Positions 38,201 through 44,796 of a stretch of 64,000 nt of DNA are shown in pieces; the first letter of the stretch is position 1; every line of letters starts with the position of its first letter. The DNA is from Trabulsiella guamensis ATCC 49490 (GTDB lineage: Bacteria; Pseudomonadota; Gammaproteobacteria; Enterobacterales; Enterobacteriaceae), in the NCBI RefSeq assembly GCF_000734965.1, contig NZ_JMTB01000105.1, positions 32,777 to 96,776 of the forward strand. The letters are read 5' to 3'. The notes under the pieces were generated by a model that did no database searches, was not told the origin of the DNA, and was given only the letters and a program-made list of their open reading frames with translations. The position numbers were made by a program, and so were the translations under genes.

Positions 38201-39973
38201 AAAGCGGTTAAAGACATTAAGAATGCCGCCTACACCAAACTTCTCAAATTGTTCATCTCTCAAATCACCAGAGTTATATTCATAACGCTGTTTAATCTGT
38301 AAGAGATAGTCACCTTTAATCTGTGTATTATTCCCTTTTAATAAAGCATCCTGTGCTTCACGTCCAACCGGAATATAATCATCACCGCTACGCACTAGAA
38401 TAGTAATATCACTCTCATCTACGCCATATTTAGCCAGCGCATATTGAGCCTGATTAAAGGCATCTTGAACATTAGACCATCCTGAATCCGTTGGCCCATA
38501 CACAGCAGAGATATTTAAACCTCCATCCATGCTCTCAGCAATAGAGGTCATTTCTTTGCGGTTAACCATCCCTGTAGCGTTCTGAAAATCGTTAGTGACG
38601 TTAGCGGCTAATGCACGTTTCTCACGCTGAGAGATATGTGGGGCTGCGGTATTAACAGCAATATCCAACATATCAGTATCAGCCATAGCAGCCATATCAC
38701 TAGAAATCTCGGGACGGCTTACCTTGCTCTTAACTCCACCGCCTACAGAGGAAGGTTGAGGGGCTAGGTCATGCGCTATAGCGTCCTCACGAGAAGTGCC
38801 ATATAGATTGGAGGCTACGTCTCCTGATTCATCTGCATCAACAGCAGAGTGTAATGCACGGGCTTTAGTTGGGTTAGCATCCTTGATAGTCTGAGACGGC
38901 GATGTAGGTTGTACATCAGAGGCAATGAAACGGCGTTGCCAACTACGAGCTAAATCTGTTGCCTCTGTAGCTACCTCAACCCCCTCTGCAACTTTACCCG
39001 CCTTACCAACTGCACGTGCGGATTTACTAATTACACTGCCAATACCAGTGATATCCAGTAACCCAAAGATATTGTCTACAACCTTGTCAGTTACCGTATA
39101 AGTGCCATTCTGAATAACCTGCTGGAAAGCTTCATAGTTTTCTTGATCAATACTGTCTGGAAGCAGAATGGTTTTACCATCTTTATTCATTGCTGTTGCA
39201 ATGGTTTCAAGGGCTGCTCTACGATCTTCCATAGGGAGATTGTTAAAATCTTCTGCAATCTTTGCCTTAGCACTTCCCGGCAAGAAGAATCCCTTTAATG
39301 CGTCAAGGCCACTACCACCCAAGCTGCGAACAGTTCCAGCGGTTTTAGCACCAGATACCAACGGGATGAGGTCTTCACCAAATGCCACCACATCAGGTGC
39401 AGCACTAACCGTGTCTTTCTGCTGCATGGTGTTAAGAGCTTTCTGTTGTTCACGCTGATAATTCAACACCTCGCCAATACTTGCTGCCCATACTCCGCGT
39501 AAGTCTGCCGCTTCTTCTGTTTCACCAGAAACAGGCTGAGTAGCTTCTTTAGTGGCAAGTAAGGCGCGTGGATTATACAGAGGGTTATTACGGTCATTCA
39601 CGTTAGCAATAGCCTGTGCTTTCCATTCGTCTGATACTTCTGGATTAGCGAGGAAGTCAGCAGTAGTACGGCGATATTCATCCTGAGCCTGAACGGTGTA
39701 TTGCTCTGTTACCTTCTTCATTGTCGGACTATTGCCGTAGTTAATCAGTTCATTATTGATTGTCTGGTAAGTGGCAATTTGCTGTTCAGGGTCGTTTGAG
39801 TTCAGGAGGGCAGTAACAGTTGCACGGTTTCTATTAGATGCAAGGGAGGTATCAGGCGGGAGAACTTCACCCACTGAATCTACATCCTGAAAATCATTAA
39901 TTGAATAGCTAGGGGTATCTGTAAAATCATCCAGAGAGAAATCTTGCGGTTGCTGTTGACTCATGTCTGCCAT
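35216..39973 (-). CDS. Giant phage ejection-like / polyvalent protein, 1585 residues
   Basis: The largest gene of the window. The N-terminal 300 residues are acidic and disordered with LPD-like segments. The middle is a long mixed region. The C-terminal third contains hydrophobic helices (near 1065-1095, SFNLMIALSPLRQLVLQSSQ, and near 1250-1300, including GVSASVLFGFGTEDV). This matches the general make-up of giant internal virion proteins of podophages, which form a DNA conduit during ejection. No lytic transglycosylase motif was found. It makes up more than a quarter of the element. Confidence 0.6.
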   Translation of the reverse strand: MADMSQQQPQDFSLDDFTDTPSYSINDFQDVDSVGEVLPPDTSLASNRNRATVTALLNSNDPEQQIATYQTINNELINYGNSPTMKKVTEQYTVQAQDEYRRTTADFLANPEVSDEWKAQAIANVNDRNNPLYNPRALLATKEATQPVSGETEEAADLRGVWAASIGEVLNYQREQQKALNTMQQKDTVSAAPDVVAFGEDLIPLVSGAKTAGTVRSLGGSGLDALKGFFLPGSAKAKIAEDFNNLPMEDRRAALETIATAMNKDGKTILLPDSIDQENYEAFQQVIQNGTYTVTDKVVDNIFGLLDITGIGSVISKSARAVGKAGKVAEGVEVATEATDLARSWQRRFIASDVQPTSPSQTIKDANPTKARALHSAVDADESGDVASNLYGTSREDAIAHDLAPQPSSVGGGVKSKVSRPEISSDMAAMADTDMLDIAVNTAAPHISQREKRALAANVTNDFQNATGMVNRKEMTSIAESMDGGLNISAVYGPTDSGWSNVQDAFNQAQYALAKYGVDESDITILVRSGDDYIPVGREAQDALLKGNNTQIKGDYLLQIKQRYEYNSGDLRDEQFEKFGVGGILNVFNRFQFANGKTGQGSLTSQVIDPASMFSPEFLKGAVLGDIKADAVSQKLLDASKPFIQAMKRVSPERHFVMEQRIKSANLKGQALTETGLRAEGFNTEEIAGLLSFRQTQDTLWSLTNADLVKSYINRGYGKLTHKDSGFDVIAKPLPRNQVAADIKAYDPVTDEVKTLSKQEISEMYGRNASVAETADVLNIDGTPIQYVINHNAPNSGYIRKLNLGEPILSYRHGYYAVRYKDPHFIERKLVDENGAPLKDSNGNEIWKAVATAPDIPSAQKAIGRYTATNGGEYRLRNDLKGEDYEKANTQLHTASGLSSQRVRGKRLEDSLGSNFETDAVHIESPGESMLNSINAVSSRISYRDWLETSKRRLIATYSDVLPKKDGRIRYPSNVSEIKGTSKEAADARATFEYIRAMENGYTNLIDDGYKSVVNNVAEMLGEKGFGKLEQIARKGSEASPSNIPKRVSFNLMIALSPLRQLVLQSSQNILLATRFPSYAPRLIGDNLLLITHHLSAGKDLPEAVYKTFGRSKEEWKAMMKAMDESGITKGISKHDIAKGLVESTADSSLRSMKAVRDSKLKKVVKAPVTAGRAVTAGARKIGFDAGEYMVQAGSFMAHYTDATKGGKALTKAELDDVIHMSRNFTGNFGRSGNLAMNQNTLSFVTQYLQVPIKLAQLFLFNKAIPLKNRVGMGVSASVLFGFGTEDVYNLFSDDLPSDPFARELITHGLISAAANGFIRGVTGDASRIDFGSLNPFNAFGAVEFLDKAMNSGLVSLVTESPSGSLIFGSNPRITNLLRTVGQLVGVMPVGDNMQPKLLGQLWKDVANLASGTSNGLKAKMALEYRKVYSATGQLVAGDISTPEAFALAIGLPVQDGQVNWALTEKLASAYKTRKEDVQEIFDQTSRILVAEGTRANEWEYMAQMSQTAMSVFKDDPAAREMWMDMLKKKMSDGDARLINRIMDAAQWEDPAKIQKMIDELPGLTPEQRHNYKEYAKALSGDKAE

Positions 39974-39976
39974 AAA

Positions 39977-40348
39977 TTAATGCTCCAGTGGGGTATGAAT
40001 AATTTTATGAGGGAAAATGTTTTCCGGGTAATTTACGCGATATTTAAATTTAACGCGCTCCCCATCAAATAAAGAGGTAGGAACATAACTCAACAGATTA
40101 AAGGCCATAAGCCAGCCAAAGATCTCAGCCATTTCCTCTACATCAGTAACACCTGTCTTTTTACATACAGAGAGATAGCTGACAGAAATGTCACCATAGC
40201 GATTTGCAAGGGATGCTAAATAGGCAAATACGACACGATGCGTCATAGGGAAATCAATTGTCTTTTTCTCAAACTCAAATCTAGCGATTGAGAAGATAGA
40301 CCAGATGCGGAATGGCTGATAGGTGCCTTCAAATAATGTATTGCTCAT
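39977..40348 (-). CDS. Hypothetical element protein (123 residues)
   Basis: An alpha/beta protein, possibly with a winged-helix core (MTHRVVFAYLASLANRYGDISVSYLSVCKKTGVT resembles the first helices of phage replication-type helix-turn-helix domains). It lies three bases upstream of the giant gene and so is surely co-transcribed. No established family; a DNA-binding role is only a suggestion. Confidence 0.5.
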   Translation of the reverse strand: MSNTLFEGTYQPFRIWSIFSIARFEFEKKTIDFPMTHRVVFAYLASLANRYGDISVSYLSVCKKTGVTDVEEMAEIFGWLMAFNLLSYVPTSLFDGERVKFKYRVNYPENIFPHKIIHTPLEH

Positions 40349-40364
40349 AAATGTTTTCTCTTTA

Positions 40365-40502
40365 TTAAAATTGTTCTGTCTTTGTGTCTGTCTTCAAGGC
40401 TTCAATAATCTTCTCTACAATGTACACCTGAGAGCTTTTACCTTGTTGATTAGCAGTCTTGATAAGCAGCTCAAACACTTCTTTAGGCATTTTTAGAAAC
40501 AT
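40365..40502 (-). CDS. Small ribbon-helix-helix-like protein (45 residues)
   Basis: The ATG is at 40502, with stop codons in tandem at the end. The sequence MFLKMPKEVFELLIKTANQQGKSSQVYIVEKIIEAL has a short strand followed by two helices, as in MetJ/Arc/CopG-type DNA-binding proteins. It may regulate element genes. No ORF of similar size overlaps it, and it fills a 213-base gap in the operon. Confidence 0.5.
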   Translation of the reverse strand: MFLKMPKEVFELLIKTANQQGKSSQVYIVEKIIEALKTDTKTEQF

Positions 40503-40561
40503 TGTAAACCTCGCATGTTCAATTAATAAGAGCGCCTCTCTTTTGAGAGACGCCCTTTTGA

Positions 40562-40942
40562 TTATTTACCTTCGCGGACACTCTTAAAAAAATCAATTGC
40601 ATCGCGTACATTGCGCATTGGCTGCGGTTTATGCGTTTCTTTATTACGTCCAGTGATAAGGTCTACCCATTCCTGTTTAGAAAGATTGTCTACGCTTTCA
40701 ATCCCATCCAGAGGATCAAAATAGTCTTTAGCCAATTCTTTCTTGTTGTCATGAGAAAAGAATTCCTGTGCGGCCTTATTATCAAAGCGCCCGTATTGGT
40801 CACGGAGCGGGGGAGCCTCATTGGTGGATGTATTCTGTTTCTGAATGTCTGCCGCCACTGCTGCGGAAGCCTCTTCCTCGGTCATGCCTTGTTCCATTAG
40901 AGCACGTACAATCTTCATAAATTCTTCTGCGGTATAAGCCAT
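40562..40942 (-). CDS. Hypothetical acidic element protein (126 residues)
   Basis: Helical N-terminus with a UBA-like stretch (AEEFMKIVRALMEQGMTEEEASAAVAADIQKQ), a middle with a DQYGRFDNKAA motif and a charged C-terminus. I recognise no family. It is in the leftward set between an endonuclease-like gene and the small regulator. Confidence 0.5.
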   Translation of the reverse strand: MAYTAEEFMKIVRALMEQGMTEEEASAAVAADIQKQNTSTNEAPPLRDQYGRFDNKAAQEFFSHDNKKELAKDYFDPLDGIESVDNLSKQEWVDLITGRNKETHKPQPMRNVRDAIDFFKSVREGK

Positions 40943-40969
40943 TATATTTATTCCTATTTATTATTATTA

Positions 40970-41557
40970 TTAGTTGTATACGGCTTCACGAATATCAACA
41001 GCTTTGTCAAATAACTTACGTAGGGTTTTATCCCACAAACTTAATTCCAGATTCTCAGCGCTAGAAATGAATCGGCACGTCTGCGTAGAATATAGTTTAA
41101 ACCCTAAACGTTTAGATAGTTCATCTTTATCCAGTTGATAATCACTATCTGGTTCACACCATTTATCATAACCATCCAGCTTACGAATATCTTCTACAAA
41201 GTTTTTAAAGCAATACCAACGGCAAGTGACTTGTACGGTGTGATAAGACTTGTTTCGAGGGTTATCCCCATAAACACGGCTAATTAGGTTGTACCACAAT
41301 GTATGCTCTTTTTTAGTGTAGGAAAAACTCTTTGGATTTGCTCCCCAATAGCCCACCCCTCTAACATGAGGCTCCATATAATCTCTAACGCTTCCACTTT
41401 TAACGTGCGTCTGTCTGACTTCTGTTTCATATCCAGTATTCAGAAATCTAATTCGATGAATGGCATTACCTCTTTTATCTCGAGAAACATTACTTTCAAT
41501 AATTGAGTAGGCGTGACCAGAGTTATTAACATGAATTTCAGGGAATAATTTAGACAT
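40970..41557 (-). CDS. AP2/HNH homing-endonuclease-like protein (195 residues)
   Basis: The pattern HAYSIIE...RIRFLNTGYETEV...GSVRDYMEPHVRGVGYWG followed by LWYNLISRVYGD and VTCRWYCFKNFVEDI is common in phage AP2-type HNH homing endonucleases and their relatives. I do not see an intact HNH metal site, so it may be a degenerate nuclease or a DNA-binding protein. Such genes are usually free-standing intruders in phage genomes, which fits phage ancestry of the element. Confidence 0.6.
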   Translation of the reverse strand: MSKLFPEIHVNNSGHAYSIIESNVSRDKRGNAIHRIRFLNTGYETEVRQTHVKSGSVRDYMEPHVRGVGYWGANPKSFSYTKKEHTLWYNLISRVYGDNPRNKSYHTVQVTCRWYCFKNFVEDIRKLDGYDKWCEPDSDYQLDKDELSKRLGFKLYSTQTCRFISSAENLELSLWDKTLRKLFDKAVDIREAVYN

Positions 41558-41596
41558 AGCTGTTTCCTTTTCTTATTGCGGCAATATGCCGGTTTC

Positions 41597-41881
41597 TTAT
41601 TTGATAACGCTATTAAAGGCTGAGAGGAGGGAGGAGAGGCAAACTAATTCGTAGCAAGTGAATAGTTCATCAGGGGCAACCTCTCCAACAGGGGAACAAT
41701 AGCGACGCTCATAAAGGGAGGGAGAAATTCCCGTTATGAATAATGCCTCGGCAATCCGTGTAACATGCTCATCAGGCAATGACGGATATTTCTGAGAGAG
41801 TAGGGAGGCAATACCAAATGCGCTATGTGCTATTACTTCCTCTGTGGAGAGGATGCGGATGCTATTTTCATTATAGTTCAT
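41597..41881 (-). CDS. Hypothetical element protein (94 residues)
   Basis: Small helical protein with no recognised family (EVIAHSAFGIASLLSQKYPSL). It is the first gene downstream of the internal terminator at 41941-41975, so a promoter may lie in the 98-base gap before it. Function unknown. Confidence 0.5.
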   Translation of the reverse strand: MNYNENSIRILSTEEVIAHSAFGIASLLSQKYPSLPDEHVTRIAEALFITGISPSLYERRYCSPVGEVAPDELFTCYELVCLSSLLSAFNSVIK

Positions 41882-41940
41882 AAGATGCTCATAGAAAGGT
41901 CGGCTTGTTAAGCCATACGTTTAATGGATGAAAAGATAAA

Positions 41941-41975
41941 ACCTCTTAGAACGCGTCTGAGAGCGTTTTAGAGGG
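41941..41975 (-). terminator. Internal hairpin terminator of the element
   Basis: A stem of 14 pairs with one mismatch (ACCTCTTAGAACGC against GCGTTTTAGAGGGT) and a TTTT tract on the minus strand. It separates the early small genes from the long virion-like set. Confidence 0.55.
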
Positions 41976-41979
41976 TGTT

Positions 41980-42183
41980 TTAATCAATGTCAGAGAACAG
42001 ATTAAATTCATTGTAGAAATGGGAGGAAGGATGTTCAATTACTGGTACCTGACAGCCAGTCTTGTATGCTCTGGAAATGCTATCATCAGGGTTAGTTGCA
42101 CATCGTGTAATTCTGTCCGGTATTACCAGCTTTTGACCAGCTTCAATACCGTTAATACATTCCATCATTTCCTCAATGTCCAT
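41980..42183 (-). CDS. Hypothetical element protein (67 residues)
   Basis: Small acidic protein with no recognised family. Its start overlaps the stop of the upstream 76-residue gene by one base, so the two are coupled. It is the last gene before the internal terminator. Confidence 0.45.
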   Translation of the reverse strand: MDIEEMMECINGIEAGQKLVIPDRITRCATNPDDSISRAYKTGCQVPVIEHPSSHFYNEFNLFSDID

Positions 42184-42413
42184 TAGTCTTTATACCCCAG
42201 CATTTTCAGAAGGTGTTTAACTGTACCCACATTGAATTCTTTACCATGACTAGTAAACAAGCCTTTATTGTTAAGTACGTTTGCCATCGCTGTTTCGCCA
42301 TAGCCAAATTCTAAAAGACTCTCAACGATGGGACGCATCTTGTTATAATATTTCTCACGCGCATTGGCTCGCGCCTCAGCCAGTGAACCGGATGGGAAGT
42401 TTAAATTGCTCAT
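42183..42413 (-). CDS. Small helix-turn-helix protein (76 residues)
   Basis: The C-terminal half (GETAMANVLNNKGLFTSHGK, then a VKHLLKMLGY helix) has the A-x-x-LN-x-x-G-x-x-T-x-x-G pattern found in the recombinase DNA-binding domain of large serine recombinases. It may be a free-standing DNA-binding protein. The N-terminal half is a basic helix (AEARANAREKYYNKM). No closer family is recognised. Confidence 0.55.
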   Translation of the reverse strand: MSNLNFPSGSLAEARANAREKYYNKMRPIVESLLEFGYGETAMANVLNNKGLFTSHGKEFNVGTVKHLLKMLGYKD

Positions 42414-42422
42414 TGTTATTTC

Positions 42423-42545
42423 CTACAGTGTTAATTTTAAAATGGCTGACACTGCAATCATGAGGATAACTATTCGCCATGTTAACCAATCCAGTGTCAG
42501 AAAATATTTAATGCGTTGTTTATTGTCATTGATGAATTTCAGCAT
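42423..42545 (-). CDS. Small membrane protein (40 residues)
   Basis: A short frame from the ATG at 42545, ending nine bases before the next gene. It encodes a polar N-terminus and one membrane helix (WRIVILMIAVSAILKL). It follows the operon direction and would otherwise leave an unexplained gap. No ribosome site stands out, so confidence is low. Confidence 0.35.
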   Translation of the reverse strand: MLKFINDNKQRIKYFLTLDWLTWRIVILMIAVSAILKLTL

Positions 42546-42570
42546 AAGTGAGTATTCTTAAAGTGTAAGG

Positions 42571-42646
42571 AATACAGCCAGAGGATTCAGGCGACCAAAC
42601 CTTCCTCCTCCATCACCGGGCTGGGTTAGAGCGGTTAGGCTGTATT
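42571..42646. other. Structured region closed by an AATACAGCC/GGCTGTATT repeat
   Basis: A nine-base perfect inverted repeat encloses a 58-base loop with purine-rich segments. It is followed at 42694-42712 by a second hairpin (GCGCATA/TATGCGC). No gene lies between 42546 and 42773, so this may be an untranslated structured RNA or a replication-related site. Confidence 0.35.
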
Positions 42647-42773
42647 TTATTAGGAGGGCTGAGAACATCACAGCAAGGGGGGGTGACATTCTCGCGCATA
42701 TCCCTTATGCGCTGCCCGTATCTGTTATGAATGAAAGAATAGAATTAGGATGACGCAGAGAGGGAAAAGGTGA

Positions 42774-43268
42774 TCACCAGCCATCTTTATCATAGCGTGT
42801 TATTTTGTCTTTCATCCCCGTTAAGTAATCATCGTCTTCTGGAGGCTCTTCTTTAGTCTCACGATTCATCATGTTTTCCAGAATCTCTATAACTCTGTCA
42901 ATGTGAGACATTAAAGAGTCTTTCATGCGCAACACTACTGAGTTTGATCTTTCTTGCGGCGCATTAAGAATGCGTAACGCTCTCTCTAGAGGTGTGCAGG
43001 AATATAGGTTGCTGTCATAAGCCCTGTTTTCCTTTCTCACCAATCCAGCATCTATCAAATCATCTAGCGTGTTTTGAACAGTACGCTTTGAGAGCGCAAA
43101 TAAATCTGCCATTGTACGCAGAGAGGGAAAAGCTTGTTGCCCGGCTTGTTGCCAGCCCAGCAGGTACATATAAATAATTTTATGATTTAGGGAGAAAGCC
43201 TTGCTTCTACCTTGCACAACTAGCGTCTTAATCTTTGCTAGGTCGTGCGGAATCTGCGTGAATTGCAT
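42774..43268 (-). CDS. Winged-helix replication-type protein (164 residues)
   Basis: The N-terminal 100 residues (SLNHKIIYMYLLGWQQ...SLRTMADLFALSKRTVQNTL, then LIDAGLVRKEN) form the helix-turn-helix_36 type of winged helix found in phage and plasmid replication initiators. The C-terminus is short and acidic, so it is smaller than most initiators and could be a regulator instead. It overlaps the upstream regulator gene by 41 bases. The repeat-rich region beyond 43426 is a candidate origin or operator set. Confidence 0.6.
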   Translation of the reverse strand: MQFTQIPHDLAKIKTLVVQGRSKAFSLNHKIIYMYLLGWQQAGQQAFPSLRTMADLFALSKRTVQNTLDDLIDAGLVRKENRAYDSNLYSCTPLERALRILNAPQERSNSVVLRMKDSLMSHIDRVIEILENMMNRETKEEPPEDDDYLTGMKDKITRYDKDGW

Positions 43269-43425
43269 CTGTCTGTTCTCCAGTATGTGAGGGAGATAAG
43301 GATTGTTTGATAAAGCGAGTCATTAATGTTTTAACAGAGGTGCCTCTAGCCGTAGCTTCTTCCTTTAACTGTTCAAACATTTCCTGCGTCATGCTAAATC
43401 GCATTTCAACGGGGTATTTATTCAT
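43228..43425 (-). CDS. Ribbon-helix-helix (CopG/Arc-type) regulator, 65 residues
   Basis: Residues 5-42 (VEMRFSMTQEMFEQLKEEAT, then TSVKTLMTRFIKQSL) fit the strand-helix-helix pattern of CopG/Arc repressors. The C-terminal tail is disordered. It is the first gene of the leftward set, with inverted repeats upstream (CTTTTGGT/ACCAAAAG at 43489-43508), as expected for an autoregulated repressor. It is a candidate binder of the tandem operators. Confidence 0.65.
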   Translation of the reverse strand: MNKYPVEMRFSMTQEMFEQLKEEATARGTSVKTLMTRFIKQSLSPSHTGEQTDAIHADSARPSKD

Positions 43426-43457
43426 AAGTGTTTGCTCTCTATTTTACTGACATATTG

Positions 43458-43509
43458 CTAATATTTTATATCCTATATGTATATACACTCTTTTGGTAAC
43501 AACCAAAAG
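43458..43509. repeat. Direct repeat TATATGTATA-ACACT type, copy 1
   Basis: Shares CTAATATTT, then a TATATGTATA and ACACT core with TTTGG, with the copy at 43803-43856, in the same orientation. It also contains the CTTTTGGT/ACCAAAAG inverted repeat upstream of the regulator gene. Confidence 0.5.
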
Positions 43510-43592
43510 ACAGTTGATTTGAAAATAAATTTTTACTTTTCTGTAAGAAGGGGGGGACTACTGGAGCCAGAAAAGGTTCTCTCAGGGGGGGG

Positions 43593-43654
43593 TATAGCAA
43601 ATCTTGCCATAGGGTATAGCAAAATTTGCCACGTATTATATTATTTATCATATT
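43593..43654 (+). promoter_or_regulatory. Tandem palindromic operators overlapping a sigma-70-like promoter (right copy)
   Basis: Two TATAGCAAA...TTGCC palindromes with a 22-base period (43593 and 43615). The second contains the -35 TTGCCA (43626-43631), then a 17-base spacer and CATATT (43649-43654). This closely repeats the unit at 30077-30138 in the same orientation. It points rightward into non-coding DNA. Confidence 0.65.
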
Positions 43655-43802
43655 AAAAGAATAAACATAGGAGATTGCACGGAGTGCGTCTGTTAGAACC
43701 ACTCCCCCCTTACCCCCACTGGCCTCACGTCCAGTTCTTTAACTCCATTAACCATCTTACATCTTGTCGTGTCGTTCCTTCGGAACTCACTCCAATATAC
43801 TT

Positions 43803-43856
43803 CTAATATTTATCCCCTTATATGTATAAACACTTTGGGAAACCAGAGTCCGAAAG
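43803..43856. repeat. Direct repeat TATATGTATA-ACACT type, copy 2
   Basis: Second copy of the repeat at 43458-43509, about 345 bases further on. It could be a protein-binding site or a promoter for a phage RNA polymerase. Confidence 0.45.
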
Positions 43857-44269
43857 TTTATTTTTCAATTATTTTTTAACTTACTGATTTTAAAGGAAAG
43901 AAAGTTTTGAGAAAATGACTATAACGCAGGGGAAATCCCCCGCACCCCCTTGACGCAACAAGACTCCCCTCATGGCTTGACGCCATTCGTGAAGCTTGAG
44001 CAAAGGCAAATTGATGATAGCTTTACCTTCTGCGTAAACAGACAGGATGTGCAGCGCTGGCTGCGTCTAAAGGTTTGTTCTTTAGGTAGGAAAATAGTTT
44101 AATACGTGGAAAGATTTGCTATACCCATTGCTAGATTGCCTAGAAAAGTGGGAGCCTCTGAGAATGCGTAGAACGATCTACAAGCGTTTCTGATATCTAC
44201 CCTGTGGGTATGCACTACCCTATATTAGGTAAGGGCTTCTGGGTGGCGTACAGATCGTTTTAGAAGGGG

Positions 44270-44566
44270 TTATTGTTTTGGTTCATCCCCTGATGTTTTA
44301 AATATGAATGCTCTAACAGCACGGAGGAAAGCTTCTCTGTCTTTGCCTAACAACTTGCATCTAGTGATAGTGTCTACCTGCAATACTATTCCTCTTAATA
44401 AGTCCTCATCATAATTATATTCATCCATGAGTTTAGCAATAACCCACTTTGAATTTTTAATTCTATATACCATATGTAATAGGTAAACAAAAATTATAAA
44501 TAGAAGAATAGCACCAATGAAGATGACAATAATCATGTTAAGTGTCCTATCAATGATCTCAAACAT
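44270..44566 (-). CDS. Hypothetical membrane protein (98 residues)
   Basis: A single strong membrane helix (residues about 9-33, MIIVIFIGAILLFIIFVYLLHMVY) precedes a cytoplasmic, basic and acidic mixed domain. I set the start at 44566 because an AGGAGG site lies eight bases upstream; an upstream in-frame codon at 44605 is less likely. It is the last element gene before attR and reads inward. No family recognised. Confidence 0.6.
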   Translation of the reverse strand: MFEIIDRTLNMIIVIFIGAILLFIIFVYLLHMVYRIKNSKWVIAKLMDEYNYDEDLLRGIVLQVDTITRCKLLGKDREAFLRAVRAFIFKTSGDEPKQ

Positions 44567-44712
44567 TTTTTTGTGCCTCCTCTGAAGCCAATCAAAGTTT
44601 ATCAATCGTTACTATGGTGGCGCTATCTGTTTCGATAAATAGATACATCATTGAGTGGGGTAACTGCTGCGATAAAACTGAGATAAAAGAGAGATAGTGC
44701 ATTCATCCTCTG

Positions 44713-44737
44713 CGTGAAGAAGCGATGACCGGGCAGG
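44713..44737 (+). repeat. Inverted copy of the thiM leader, inside the element
   Basis: 25 bases that are the exact reverse complement of 44885-44909, the host thiM expression platform on the other side of the right riboswitch. A separate hairpin (AGGCTTGT/ACAAGCCT, 44739-44758) follows. Confidence 0.8.
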
Positions 44738-44796
44738 CAGGCTTGTGCTAACAAGCCTCTTCCCGTAAGCTGGTTAGAAATCAGAAGTTTGTTTAA

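Larger units (their letters stand above)
43426..44269. other. 844-base non-coding control region of the element
   Basis: No gene accepted. It holds two copies of a roughly 45-base direct repeat (43458-43509 and 43803-43856), the tandem operator-promoter (43593-43654), the GACGCAC hairpin inverted copy (43675-43690), G-runs near 43550 and 43585, and another TTTGCTATACCC motif at 44115. The density of repeats and the next-door replication-type gene make it a candidate origin and control region. Confidence 0.55.

Noticed and set aside
39168..39458. Frames opposite the giant 1585-residue gene
   Set aside because: Several short plus-strand frames occur there, but none has a ribosome site or a coherent product.
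43466..43702. 78-codon minus-strand frame across the operator-promoter
   Set aside because: It runs through repeats and palindromes, has no ribosome site and resembles no protein.
44651..44679. Promoter TTGAGT-17-AAAACT near the right end of the element
   Set aside because: The -10 box is weak. A replacement thiM promoter is expected in this area, but I cannot place it with confidence.
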